From: Candidatus Heimdallarchaeum endolithica
GTDB lineage: Archaea; Asgardarchaeota; Heimdallarchaeia; Heimdallarchaeales; Heimdallarchaeaceae
Reading direction: 5' to 3'
Length of the DNA: 64,000 nucleotides
NCBI GenBank assembly: GCA_021513715.1
Contig: CP084167.1
Location: 124,001 to 188,000 of the forward strand
Part shown: positions 5,771-15,362 of the stretch, piece by piece
Position numbering within the stretch: the first letter of the stretch is position 1
How the letters are laid out: each line of letters opens with the position of its first letter
Notes under the pieces: generated by a model
Seen by the model: the letters and a program-made list of their open reading frames with translations, nothing else
Told to the model about the DNA's origin: nothing
Databases searched by the model: none
Translations under genes and position numbers: made by a program

Positions 5771-8581
5771 ATGAAAAGCAAGAGTAGTCAAAAAGAAGCT
5801 ATTATTGTTCCCCATACTCATTGGGATAGAGAGTGGTATAAACCTTTTCAATACTTCAGAGCCAATTTAATAAAGTTAATTGATAGACTAATCACGATAA
5901 ATAGAAAACAAGATTACTATTTTATGTTAGATGGACAAACAATAGTTTTAGAAGATTATTTTGAGATAAGAAAAGAAAATGAAAAAGAATTGCTAGAATT
6001 AATTAAGAAAAGAAAAATAGAAGTTGGCCCTTGGTATGTACTTCCAGATGAGTGGTTAGTTGGGCAAGAAAGTTTGATAAGAAACCTTGAAATTAGCTAT
6101 AATCTATCGAAGAGATACAACATTCCACTAATGAAGCTTGCTTATCTTCCAGACCAGTTTGGTCATTCAAGAGCTATTCCTCAACTTGTTGCTGATTTAA
6201 CAGACTTTTCTGGTTCTATAATCTGGAGAGGGGTAGGAGAGGAAATAAAGACTGTTCCTTTCATTTGGAAAGGTAATAAAAACTCTATTAAATCAATTTT
6301 AGGCATTTACATGCCTTTTGGATATGGAAATGCAGCTCATTTAACTGATGAAAATGTTGAAGAACTTAAATCTCAGATAGAAACTTGTGTAAAAGATCTA
6401 GAAAATTTTTCTCCTTTTCCTTTATACTTACTTATGAATGGAACAGATCACCAATTCCCAAAAGAAAAAATCTCTGAAATGCTAAAAGAGATAAAAAATG
6501 AAAATCTTGAAGTAAAATTAGGTTCTCTTAGTGAGTTCATAGAAAAACTGAATGAAAGAATGAAAAAAGAAAACTATGTACCTGCTCATTATGCAGGAGA
6601 ATTTCGTTCTTCAGAAAGAGCTCCTCTTTTACAAGACACATATTCAAGTAGGATTTGGATTAAACAGTGGAACCAAAAAATAGAAGATCTTCTTGTTCAT
6701 TATGCAGAACCACTTTCAACTTATTTATCTTATTATTATTCTTTTAAATATCCTAAAACTTATTTAAATTTAGCTTGGAAATGGTTACTAAAAAACCATC
6801 CTCATGACTCAATTTGTGGGTGTTCAATTGATCAAACTCATGAAGAAATGAAATCAAGGTTTTACTGGTCTGAAAGTATTGCCAACGTCATATTAGAAAA
6901 TTTTTTGGAAAAAATGGCTTTAGATGAATCTGCAAAACCTAAAGAAATAATAATTTTTAACCCTACAAATAGTAGTGAACCTACTTATTTTGAATTTGAT
7001 TTGCCATTAAACTTTCCTATAAAAACAATTACAAGCGAAGAAGGTCAAAAATACACAATTCAACCACTTTATAGTTCTCAAGAAAAAATATTAGATGAGA
7101 AGATGAAACCATTTATGTTAAAATCGGGATTAAAACTTCTTCCTGGTAGAAAAATAATTGACGATTATATCAATGAGGTAATTGTTAACAAAGACGAAGA
7201 AAACGCTATTTGTGAAATTAAAATTATTTGTGGAAAGAAACCTATTGGCGAACTAGATATCGATAAAATGAAAAAAGAATTGAAAGAGATGATCAATAGT
7301 GGTAAGTTTAAGCTTTTTCATATTGTTGCTACTAGGGGAGTTAAGCAAAAATATGCTTCTTTTGCTCCACTCAAACCTTGGTCTTTTACTCGTTTTAGCA
7401 TTAATTCTTCAATAAAAACAAATGAAATTGACACTACAACTCAAAAAGAATTTAATGTAACCAAAAATGCTATTTCAAACAATTATTATACTGTCAAATT
7501 TAAGAGAGATGGTTCATTTACACTCTATGATAAGAAAACAAAAACTGAATATTCTCTACTTCATCAATTTGAAGACACTGGAGATAGAGGAGACGAATAC
7601 ACTTACAGTTTTATAGGTCCTGTAAAGACTAAATTGTCAAAAATTAAAAGAAGAATTATTACAAAAGGTGAAGTTTTTGCAGTAGTTGAAGAAAAAGCTA
7701 CTTTTAAAACATTTAAGCAGTTAGATGAGAAAAGAGAAAAGCGAATAGGAAAGACAATTATTGATGTAGTTACTCATTTTACGTTTTACAAGGATTCTCC
7801 ACGAATTGATATAAAAACAAAAATATTCAATACTGCAAAAGACCATCGTTTAAGAATTACTTTCTCATTACCTTTCTCAAGTAAAAAAACTTACACTTCT
7901 ACTCATTTTGGTTATATTAAAAGAAATTCTTATCCTAAAGAAACAGAAAATTATGTAGAAAAACCTTCAGGAATACAAGCACAGAAAAGGTGGATAAGAG
8001 TAGAAAACGAGAAAGGTGAAGAAGCTTTTACTTTAATAAACAAAGGTTTACCAGAGGTTGAGCTAGTAGAGGGTTCAAAGTTATGTCTTACACTACTCAG
8101 GTCTGTGGGTTGGCTTTCTCGCTCTGATTTTCCAGAAAGACCTATGCATGCTGGCCCCTTTTTATACACTCCAGGAGCACAAGAAGAAAACAAGTCTTTC
8201 GAGTTTGAGTATTCAATCGTAGCGCACTCCAAAAATGAGAGCATTGTTTATTCAGATAATTTTTCTGAAAATGCTTGTTTACAACCTATATCTATTGTTG
8301 TAAGTAATAACAGTGAAAATAAAAAGATTGAACCAATAATAACCAATTCTAATCCTTTTATCAGAATATCTTCATTAAGAAAGAAAGATGGAGCAATTAT
8401 AGTTACATTGTACAATTTATCTGAAAAAGGACAAGAAACAACGATTCAAGTACCTGGTACTATTTCTAAAGTAAATCAAATAATGATCGATGGAACAGTT
8501 GTCAAAGAATTAGAAACATCAGAAAACAAAATAAAACTAAGTTTCGATCCAATAGAAATAAAAATGATAAAATTGGATTGA
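5771..8581 (+). CDS. Glycoside hydrolase family 38 alpha-mannosidase
   Basis: This enzyme should hydrolyse alpha-mannosidic bonds, probably in the cytoplasm since no signal peptide is present. The 936 residues match GH38 length. The N-terminal VPHTHWDREWYK (residues 13-24) carries the zinc-binding His and Asp; LPDQFGHS near residue 128 holds the catalytic nucleophile Asp; HPHDSICGCS near residue 343 gives further metal ligands. A three-helix middle domain and a long beta-rich C-terminal half (about 450-936) follow, as in GH38. A TATA-like box (TTTATTTATA) lies about 28 bases before the ATG. It stands alone, downstream of the PadR-type gene; use on mannose-containing glycans or storage oligosaccharides is inferred. 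Confidence 0.92.
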   Translation: MKSKSSQKEAIIVPHTHWDREWYKPFQYFRANLIKLIDRLITINRKQDYYFMLDGQTIVLEDYFEIRKENEKELLELIKKRKIEVGPWYVLPDEWLVGQESLIRNLEISYNLSKRYNIPLMKLAYLPDQFGHSRAIPQLVADLTDFSGSIIWRGVGEEIKTVPFIWKGNKNSIKSILGIYMPFGYGNAAHLTDENVEELKSQIETCVKDLENFSPFPLYLLMNGTDHQFPKEKISEMLKEIKNENLEVKLGSLSEFIEKLNERMKKENYVPAHYAGEFRSSERAPLLQDTYSSRIWIKQWNQKIEDLLVHYAEPLSTYLSYYYSFKYPKTYLNLAWKWLLKNHPHDSICGCSIDQTHEEMKSRFYWSESIANVILENFLEKMALDESAKPKEIIIFNPTNSSEPTYFEFDLPLNFPIKTITSEEGQKYTIQPLYSSQEKILDEKMKPFMLKSGLKLLPGRKIIDDYINEVIVNKDEENAICEIKIICGKKPIGELDIDKMKKELKEMINSGKFKLFHIVATRGVKQKYASFAPLKPWSFTRFSINSSIKTNEIDTTTQKEFNVTKNAISNNYYTVKFKRDGSFTLYDKKTKTEYSLLHQFEDTGDRGDEYTYSFIGPVKTKLSKIKRRIITKGEVFAVVEEKATFKTFKQLDEKREKRIGKTIIDVVTHFTFYKDSPRIDIKTKIFNTAKDHRLRITFSLPFSSKKTYTSTHFGYIKRNSYPKETENYVEKPSGIQAQKRWIRVENEKGEEAFTLINKGLPEVELVEGSKLCLTLLRSVGWLSRSDFPERPMHAGPFLYTPGAQEENKSFEFEYSIVAHSKNESIVYSDNFSENACLQPISIVVSNNSENKKIEPIITNSNPFIRISSLRKKDGAIIVTLYNLSEKGQETTIQVPGTISKVNQIMIDGTVVKELETSENKIKLSFDPIEIKMIKLD

Positions 8582-8593
8582 AAAGGAGAAAAA

Positions 8594-9388
8594 TTAAACT
8601 TTTTCTCTTTTCTTTCCAACAAAAGTTATTATAATCTGTAATATCAATATTATGACTGTTCGTATCATTCCTGAATATTCTATAACTTCACCTATTTTTT
8701 CGATACCAGGATACAATACTATGATTATAAATCCACCTAAATTTATTCCTCCGTGGTAAAAGGTTGGCCACCACACATTGTTCATCTCTTTTCTGAACCA
8801 GTTAATTACAAAACGTGATAAGATTATCCCTATGATACTAAGAGTGAACATCAACGGTGTATATGTAAAATATTTAACTCCCCAAAGATAAAAAGGAACA
8901 TGCCAGACAGCCCATACTAAACCTATAATCAAGTTCTTTACTTCTTCTCTCATTTTTAAGTTTGAATAAAGCCATCCTGCCCAAGCTATTTCTTCAAAAA
9001 AAGCTTGTATTAGAATTGAGACAGGTAATACAATAAGTGTGATTATGATTTCTAAGTTTATTTCTACTAAAGGTAAAGAATACTTGAAGATCGCAAACAA
9101 AAGTAAATATACAGAACCTATTAAAGCTGCTAAAATAATTAGTAGCAAAGATTTCAAATCAAATTTGACATCAACTGTAACACCTATATTTTCTAGTTTC
9201 TTATTGACTACTCTAGCAAAAACTAAACTCCAAATTAGTGTCCCTGCTAGATAATAAGACCCAATCCAAGTAGAAGGGACCGAAAAAAGATCAAGTAGAA
9301 AACCACCTAACCAATTCCAAATTAGCAAAATGGCTACAAAAGAAATTGGATTAAAGAATGACTTAACTTTTGATTTTTCTTCACTCAT
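8594..9388 (-). CDS. CPBP-family intramembrane metalloprotease
   Basis: This 264-residue protein has about seven hydrophobic spans and the three hallmark motifs of the CPBP (CAAX protease/Abi) family: a glutamate pair in FFEEIAWAGWLYSNL, the histidine motif WAVWHVPFYLWG, and a final His in TFYHGGINLGG. Known relatives cleave membrane substrates or prenylated proteins; the substrate here is unknown. It converges on the mannosidase with a 12-base gap. Its start codon lies inside the left copy of the long inverted repeat that flanks the dead tnpB element, so the insertion may have altered its promoter. A second CPBP protein lies at 12279-13268. Confidence 0.85.
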   Translation of the reverse strand: MSEEKSKVKSFFNPISFVAILLIWNWLGGFLLDLFSVPSTWIGSYYLAGTLIWSLVFARVVNKKLENIGVTVDVKFDLKSLLLIILAALIGSVYLLLFAIFKYSLPLVEINLEIIITLIVLPVSILIQAFFEEIAWAGWLYSNLKMREEVKNLIIGLVWAVWHVPFYLWGVKYFTYTPLMFTLSIIGIILSRFVINWFRKEMNNVWWPTFYHGGINLGGFIIIVLYPGIEKIGEVIEYSGMIRTVIILILQIIITFVGKKREKV

Positions 9389-9421
9389 GATTTACTTTTT
9401 GCGAAGTTTGTCGAACTTAGT
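9386..9421. repeat. Left copy of a ~36-base inverted repeat flanking tnpB
   Basis: Read on the minus strand, this segment matches the plus strand at 11191-11227 over about 36 bases with one gap and about five mismatches. The core CGCAAAAAGTAAA is identical, followed by TCATG here and GCATG there. The ATG of the CPBP gene falls at its end. Confidence 0.65.
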
Positions 9422-9538
9422 CTTTCAAGAAAAAAACAAAGAAAGAGAATTGTTAGTTTCTTGAGAACTTAATCCTAACATACAATGAAAGAAGAAGGAT
9501 TAAGGCAGACGTCATACACGAATCGGGGGAATCATAAA

Positions 9539-9558
9539 GAAGAGAAGATGTTCTCTTC
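9539..9558. other. Perfect hairpin just downstream of tnpB
   Basis: GAAGAGAA-GATG-TTCTCTTC is a perfect 8-base-pair stem with a 4-base loop, 64-83 bases beyond the tnpB stop. In IS200/IS605-type elements this is where the right end and the guide (omega) RNA lie. The placement fits, but an RNA is not demonstrated. Confidence 0.45.
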
Positions 9559-9621
9559 ACTCCACGAGAGACAAAAAAGAAAGAATTATCCCTAAAATAG
9601 AGAAATTATCTTTCTTTTTGT

Positions 9622-11083
9622 CTACTGGGACTGCAACCAATGGCTGAGTCCTCGGCAAACAGTATAATGCGTAAGACTAAACTTTTGACCAGTAAAGTAA
9701 TCAGTAATAGTTGTAACACGGGGACGAAAAAGATGACTAAGGAACTTACGAGCAATATTTCTAGCCCCTGTTAAATCAGAGTGGTAAGTATAGTTACAAA
9801 AGGGACAGTGTATTAATCCTCTGACGGGACGAGAAACTTCTTTTCCACAACGGGAACAATGAGAAGATGTTCCTCTTTCGTCTATTATAAGAATGCGGTG
9901 AGATTCAAAACCTCTTAATATCAATGCTCGACGGAGAAGAGAAAGAACTAAAGAAAAATTCCACTGGTGAAGTTTTCTGCGAAAATAACGAGTACTTTTA
10001 CCTTTCCCTTTTTCTTTTCCTTTTCTAACATTTTTGGGGTAACCTACGACGACGAAAAGGTCATACATTTGAGCATAGGTCACTATCGTCCGCACAACGT
10101 CGTTTATAAATTGGTGAATATAGGACCGTTTAACGTTTCTATACCTTCTTCTGAGAAGACCGAGAAAACGGTAAATTTAGTGTTTTTTACCCGACTGGTC
10201 ATTTAGAGCTGCTTTCCTCTGAAGACGGGAAAACTTGAGTTTATATCTGTGATTGATTCTATTCCACTGTTTGGTATGCCAGAATTTTATTTCTTTGCTT
10301 GTTAACTTCTTTTTGGGAGTTAGTAACACTCCTGTAGCAGGAATGTTTATCCCTAGATCTATCCCCAGCACAGCTGGGGGAAGAGAAGAAAAACTTTCTT
10401 TTTCAGGAGGATAAAAAGAAGAAGGAGGAAGAACTTCTAATTGAAAATACACCCACCACTCACTTGTAGAACGTTTATATCTCAGTTCTAAACTTTTTAT
10501 TTGTCCTTTCTTCAATTCTTTTTGATGGAAAGTGCTCATCTCTAAAGGTAACCATAATCGTTGATGATACCTTGTCTTTCTTTTCCACGTGTCTAATGAG
10601 TCTCTTATTCCTACCCACCAACGAGAAATGGAGTTATTTTTCTCTTTAGGTAAATTAGTAAGAATAAATCTTTTTTTATTGATTAGTTGTCTTCTGGGTC
10701 TCTTTTTTGGAGGACGAGTGGCTTCAGGGTCTATATCCTTGCTCGTACAGTTGTACTGCTATATCTCTACACTCTTGAAACTCATCGTGAGAACAATATG
10801 GAAACATCTTTTTAAGGTCATGAGGAACAGTTGTTCTTCTCTCTTCTACTTTTTTTAGCCTTGATGTTGTTAATGTTAGTTCATCTAGTTTTCCTCTATG
10901 TACTCTTATTTCTCCTTTCTTTGTTTTCATACACAGTCTTCTTCTGTTGTGATGTATAATTTTTACATATTTTTCTATTATCCTTGTGTCTCTCCCTGTT
11001 ATTCTCCTTAATCTTTCCTTTTTTCTCCTCGTCAAAACTTCATTTTTTATTTTTACTTTCAAAGTTTTGACTATCTTCTCCAT
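9622..11083 (-). pseudogene. tnpB: Broken tnpB (RNA-guided nuclease of IS200/IS605/IS1341 type)
   Basis: Three open segments together cover a TnpB. The first (10724-11083) holds the basic N-terminal part and is out of frame with the rest, so a frameshift lies near 10730. The second (10177-10539) contains RuvC-I (LGIDLGINIPATG) and ends at a TAA at 10177-10179. Reading on in the same frame gives ...RRRYRNVKRS... into the third (9622-10095), which has RuvC-II (IIDERGTSS), the zinc ribbon CSRC...CPFC and RuvC-III (HSDLTGARNIA). All catalytic residues survive but one nonsense and one frameshift change inactivate it. No tnpA lies nearby. Long inverted repeats flank the unit, which is unusual for this family. 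Confidence 0.88.
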
Positions 11084-11190
11084 CTTTTTTCCTCTTCTTT
11101 TCCTTTTTTTCTTTTTCTTCTCTTCATTTATTTCTACTATTTTTTCTTATAAAAAGTCTCTTTTTTTTCTTTTTCATCCATACTCTCTAT
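11084..11190. other. Pyrimidine-rich tract upstream of tnpB
   Basis: About 100 bases are almost all C and T on the plus strand (purine-rich on the minus strand), just before the tnpB start. It codes for nothing convincing. The remaining gap to 11367 is AT-rich and holds only the right inverted repeat. Confidence 0.4.
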
Positions 11191-11227
11191 CCTAATGTTC
11201 GCAAAATTACGCAAAAAGTAAAGCATG
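11191..11227. repeat. Right copy of the ~36-base inverted repeat flanking tnpB
   Basis: This is the partner of 9386-9421 in inverted orientation; the two bracket 1.8 kb containing only the tnpB pseudogene and its flanks. Confidence 0.65.
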
Positions 11228-11367
11228 GTTCTTTTTTCTTCTTCTTTATATTTATTTTTTTTTGAATTTTTTTAAAAGAAATCAGAAAAATCATTACAAA
11301 GTTCTCAGCAAATGAAAAAAATGTTTTAGATAGAAGATATTCACTTTTCATTTTTTTTTACAAAAAA

Positions 11368-12174
11368 TCACAAATACATGTGTCTATGAAAAGCTTCACT
11401 GCGATTTGCTCTATAATATTCCATATAAACGTCATACATATTATCTATAAAATCAAATCCACTTTCCTTAATCATTGTCTTAAACAGAGCATCTAGCTTT
11501 TTCATATCTTCTAAGTCTGGTTTATTAATTATTTTTTCAAAAAGTTTGTAAGTATTATTTTCCATACCCATTTTCTTTGTATGAAAACTCCACCATTTCA
11601 AAGGAGGAGTCCAACTTTTTTTAATTGTAAACCATAAATGAATAGCAGCTAGAACTGCTCTATGCAAATTAACATTTTTATTTGTTTCAAATCCCCTTTT
11701 TTCATTTATTAGTCCAAAACCTAATGATTCTCTCCACAGCATATATTTTGCTTTTAGTCTAATTTCATGCTCTCCTTCAGGATATTGAGCTATTTTTTTT
11801 GTCCATTCTTCAAGTTTCCCTGTAGGATCATAAATTATTTTACCTTCAACAAAGGCATAATGTTCTACATCTTGAGGAGAGTTTAACCTTTCTTTCATCC
11901 ATTTGTCTGTAATCAGGAGAAAATCAAAAATCAATCTTTTTGGTTCTACTTTTTCATCAAATTCTAAAATATGAATATCTCTACTAGACAAAAAACTATA
12001 GTATTCTTCTGTAACATATAAAAATCCGTCCCAATCAGCTTTTGGTTGAGCAAAACCTGTTGCTCTACTACCATTTATTTGAATTCCCAGTAAATAGTCT
12101 TTTTTTATTAATTCTTGAAGGCGCGCTCTTACATACTCATCTTCAATGTCTTCAATCGAGGAAAGATTTTTCAT
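11368..12174 (-). CDS. Nucleotidyltransferase-fold protein
   Basis: This 268-residue protein has the pol-beta-type nucleotidyltransferase signature GS-x10-DxD: G35-S36 in NGSRATGFA and D47-W-D49. A third acidic residue is likely in LIFDFLLI near residue 85. The C-terminal half is helical, with many aromatic residues (HLWFTIKKSWTPPLKWWSF), resembling the helical domain of aminoglycoside or DUF4037-type nucleotidyltransferases. It should transfer a nucleotide to a small molecule, protein or RNA; the acceptor cannot be read from the sequence. It stands alone on the minus strand between the tnpB relic and a CPBP gene. Confidence 0.6.
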   Translation of the reverse strand: MKNLSSIEDIEDEYVRARLQELIKKDYLLGIQINGSRATGFAQPKADWDGFLYVTEEYYSFLSSRDIHILEFDEKVEPKRLIFDFLLITDKWMKERLNSPQDVEHYAFVEGKIIYDPTGKLEEWTKKIAQYPEGEHEIRLKAKYMLWRESLGFGLINEKRGFETNKNVNLHRAVLAAIHLWFTIKKSWTPPLKWWSFHTKKMGMENNTYKLFEKIINKPDLEDMKKLDALFKTMIKESGFDFIDNMYDVYMEYYRANRSEAFHRHMYL

Positions 12175-12278
12175 AATTTGTTTTTCATTTCGTATTAAAA
12201 AACTTTTACGTTCAAATATAAAGCGAAACGAAACAATTGTTTATCAAACAACTAAAATATACTAATATGGAAAAAAGA

Positions 12279-13268
12279 TTAAAGGATTATATCTTCCTTT
12301 GTAACTATTTCCTTTTCTTTAGAGAGCTTACTAATAAAAAATGGATAGAAAAGGATTAAAATTATTGCAAGAACATAAATTAAGATCGAACCTATCCATC
12401 TTGGGAAGAACAAAGAGTTAGGTTCATTAAAAAGTGAATGTATCCCAATAACAATAAAAATATTATCAGTCCTGTGATACAACAAGGCAAATGTTAATCC
12501 TAAAATGATCAATACTCCGTATTGAAGAGGATTAACCGCTGCCCAGATTATTTCTTTTACAGTATAACTTTCTGAACTCACTACCCATAGAATGCGATTT
12601 GGAATATGCATAAACGAGAATATTAGTTGTGATATTATCAAAGAACGAGTTAGAGACTTCTTAACTGATTTAGGATCATTAGTTAATTTATTTTTGAACT
12701 GTAAATATAATTGTGTAATTAAAAATTCTCTAAATAAAAATTCTTCAAAAGGTGCATTAAAAACCCATTGAGATACGTTTTTGATAATTATTAACTTTGC
12801 AGATGATTGAACCATATAACTATCAAATTTTAATGTCCCACTCATAATTAGTGAGTAAATTACACCTGCAATTTGAATAATAAACCAACCGACAATTACA
12901 ATTAAAACACCTTGCCAAAGTTTGCTAGTTGAAAATCCTAAATCTTTAGGTTTTAGCTTTCCTAAATAAATCATTAATAAACCTATAATAACTAAATATA
13001 ATATTGTGTAAGCAAGCATTGTAGGTGTTATAAAGCCTGTTATGTTGTATATCCAACTAAACAATCCGAAGCGATAAATAACCAAATTTATGATTACTGA
13101 AAAAATCAAATCCACTACAACAACTAAGCAAATAATCCACAATTCAACAGCTTTTTTCTCATCTAAATCGATCAGATTGAACTTTTTGTTTGGTTTAATA
13201 ATTTCTCGTAAAGAAGTCATTGTAAGAGCACAAACTATCATTTTATTTCTTTTTTGTTTTAACACCAA
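12279..13268 (-). CDS. CPBP-family intramembrane metalloprotease, second paralogue
   Basis: This protein of up to 329 residues has about eight hydrophobic spans. The CPBP motifs are clear: EEFLFREFLITQLY (glutamate pair and Arg), SFMHIPNRILW (His) and a final HSLFNEPN. It shares little beyond these motifs with the CPBP protein at 8594-9388. The open frame begins with TTG (13268) and GTG (13265); the first ATG is at 13241. A TTTATA-type box at about 13298-13312 makes the upstream starts possible. The substrate is unknown. Confidence 0.8.
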   Translation of the reverse strand: MVLKQKRNKMIVCALTMTSLREIIKPNKKFNLIDLDEKKAVELWIICLVVVVDLIFSVIINLVIYRFGLFSWIYNITGFITPTMLAYTILYLVIIGLLMIYLGKLKPKDLGFSTSKLWQGVLIVIVGWFIIQIAGVIYSLIMSGTLKFDSYMVQSSAKLIIIKNVSQWVFNAPFEEFLFREFLITQLYLQFKNKLTNDPKSVKKSLTRSLIISQLIFSFMHIPNRILWVVSSESYTVKEIIWAAVNPLQYGVLIILGLTFALLYHRTDNIFIVIGIHSLFNEPNSLFFPRWIGSILIYVLAIILILFYPFFISKLSKEKEIVTKEDIIL

Positions 13269-13339
13269 CTAATCAATAATTAATCAAAAAAGATTCAAGA
13301 ATATAAACTATAAAAGAAATAATTAATAATTGTTAAATC

Positions 13340-14737
13340 CTATTTTTTTCTAAAGTCTATTTCTTTAATTATTGAAGTGTAAGCTTCTTTTCTAAATATA
13401 TACAGAAACAGCTCTTCGTCAATTAACAACAATACTGTCAGAAACACTAAGAAAACATAGAATTGATGTAACCACTTAATTTTAATTACTATCCACAGAT
13501 TTAGGAAGAAAATCCAAGTACTAAAAGAACTTAGATAAATGATTTTCAACCAATCTCTATTTATTGATAATGCTTTTCCTCCTAAAGCTAAAATTACAAA
13601 AGGAATAAAAAATGAGTCATAATACTTGTAACATCCTCTGGACAGGAAAATGTGCATTCCTAAAGCAAAAAGAGCTTGAGATGTTAATAAATTACTTTTA
13701 TTTTCGTTAAGTTTTTTTCCTGTTAAAATTATCCAGAAATAGCTTAAAATATTGAACAACATAAAAGGAATATATTTCTGATTTAGTTTAAAATAAAACA
13801 AAGCAGCTTTATCCCATCCCCAGTAAAGAAATGCATGGAAAGGAGTTGTTGACCACAGAATCCATCTATATTCTATAGAAAAAGAAGTGAGTTCTGGAGT
13901 ACCTTGAAGAAACATTCTTACTAAGAAGCTTTCAGGGAAAAGAACTATCCAAGGAAGAGACAGGATTGCTCCAATTAAAAAAGTAAACATACCATACTTT
14001 ATTGCCTTTTTCTTGTTTATTCTAAAAATGTACAAAAACCACAGTGGAAGAAGAAAAAGAGAAAGTTGTTTTGTCATAATCGAAATAGCTAACCAAAATG
14101 CAGAGAGATCAAACTTTTCCTTTATCAAAAATAAGAAAGCAAGTAATGCATAAAAAGTATACATGTAAGAATTTAGATAAAGAAAATTATTATAAAATAA
14201 AACTACTGGCATAAAAATGAAAATAATAGAATTAGAAATAGCTACTATTTCAATTTTCATTTTACTAATTATTCTATCTTCTAATTTCTCTTTTGATATT
14301 GTTCTAATAATATAGTAAATAACGACAGTTGACAAAGAATCAAACAACTGAGGAGCAAAAACTACTGTTTTCCAAGCTATTTCTAGTTTTGTTGAGTTGG
14401 GAAAAAATATACCTACAAAGTAAGATAGGATAGTCAAAAAGTATATAAACAATGGTCCATAAACATATCCTGAGAGCGGGTATGGACTAGAAGGATTATA
14501 TAATAACCAATTCTCATGCTTAAAAGCATAAAGGTAGTATTGATAATAAGTTTCAGCATCCAAATATGTTTCCCAGTAATATCCTTCTTCAGAAATATAG
14601 TGTGTCACGTCATAATTTGCATAAAACCATTTTCTGAGGAGTAGACGAATAGTAATTGAAATGATGAATAGTACTAAAGGAATAATCATTTTCAATAAAT
14701 TTTCTTTAATAGAAATTTTTCTAATATTCAAGATCAT
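13340..14737 (-). CDS. Polytopic membrane protein, probable GT-C glycosyltransferase
   Basis: This 465-residue protein has about ten hydrophobic spans. The first extracytoplasmic loop contains acidic and aromatic residues (YYWETYLDAETYYQYY) followed by SSPYPLSGYVYGPLF, a layout seen in GT-C enzymes such as PIG-M/ALG-type and PMT-like mannosyltransferases, which use dolichol-linked sugars. A later MTKQLSLFLLPLW segment resembles the TKQ-type helix of PIG-M-like and DUF2029-like proteins. The role would be protein or lipid glycosylation at the membrane. The ATG at 14737 is firm. Downstream is the CPBP gene; upstream lies an IS remnant. The exact family is uncertain. Confidence 0.6.
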   Translation of the reverse strand: MILNIRKISIKENLLKMIIPLVLFIISITIRLLLRKWFYANYDVTHYISEEGYYWETYLDAETYYQYYLYAFKHENWLLYNPSSPYPLSGYVYGPLFIYFLTILSYFVGIFFPNSTKLEIAWKTVVFAPQLFDSLSTVVIYYIIRTISKEKLEDRIISKMKIEIVAISNSIIFIFMPVVLFYNNFLYLNSYMYTFYALLAFLFLIKEKFDLSAFWLAISIMTKQLSLFLLPLWFLYIFRINKKKAIKYGMFTFLIGAILSLPWIVLFPESFLVRMFLQGTPELTSFSIEYRWILWSTTPFHAFLYWGWDKAALFYFKLNQKYIPFMLFNILSYFWIILTGKKLNENKSNLLTSQALFALGMHIFLSRGCYKYYDSFFIPFVILALGGKALSINRDWLKIIYLSSFSTWIFFLNLWIVIKIKWLHQFYVFLVFLTVLLLIDEELFLYIFRKEAYTSIIKEIDFRKK

Positions 14738-14811
14738 CTACTCTTCGTAGGTATTTGTCTTTTGCTTATTTAGAAATAACTTCTATTTAAAATATTGTAA
14801 AAGCTAATAGG

Positions 14812-15100
14812 TAGTGTCTAGTTTTCATATCCTCCTAAGTAAAAAGGAGCTAAGGGGAGGATGTTCTAAGCTCTGATGAGAACGAACGAAAGTATAATGG
14901 ATCATAAAGAGAGTAAGGAAACCAGAAAGATGAGTAGAACCATAGACGGCACTGATAGGACAAGTACAGTGCAGAATATAATGAAACCAACGATAACCTT
15001 AAGGGTGGCATTAAAACTTTCAATATAGGCACGTAAACCACTTTTGATAGTGGAGAATTTGATACCTGGACGAAGTAAGACAGGATACCATTCTTCCATG
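14812..15100 (-). mobile_element. IS remnant, copy 1 (IS6/IS240-like transposase 3' half)
   Basis: It begins with the terminus TAGTGTCTAGTTTT (14812-14825) and a CCTCCTAAGTAAAAAGGAGC block. The body encodes, on the minus strand and across frames, EEWYPVLLRPG...KSGLRAYIESFNATLK, the C-terminal half of a DDE transposase of IS6/IS240 type. The N-terminal half is missing: ATGGAAGAATGG, which opens the gene in copy 2, runs straight into the YPVLL segment, indicating an internal deletion. The other terminus is absent; the element abuts a tnpB fragment. Confidence 0.7.
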
Positions 15101-15297
15101 AATCTTTTTACGAATAAAACGGATAGAGGAGTTCTGTGGTTCACGATCTTTATTTTTTGCTTTTTTTCTTAATTTCGAGTGTACTCCTTTGGGGTAACCA
15201 ATAACAACGACTAAATTATAATCCTGTGTAAGTTCAACAATATCTTTCCACAACTCGTTAATAAAAGCATATAAAAAAGCATGGAAAAATTATTTAT
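15100..15297 (-). pseudogene. tnpB fragment joined to the IS remnant
   Basis: On the minus strand the frame reads AFINELWKDIVEL...YNLVVVIGYPKGV...SSIRFIRKKIH, which matches the middle of the tnpB pseudogene at 9622-11083 (FINDVVRTIV...YDLFVVVGYPKNV...STRYFRRKLH). Everything before and after is missing. It is a relic of a second TnpB element, cut by the IS that follows. Confidence 0.7.
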
Positions 15298-15362
15298 TGC
15301 CTTATACTTGACGACTTGATGTCAAATGATTGTTAATGAACATGTTGTAATGAATTTTTTTC

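Noticed and set aside
10589..10858. A plus-strand frame of 89 codons.
   Set aside because: It is antisense to the frameshift region of tnpB and encodes no recognisable protein.
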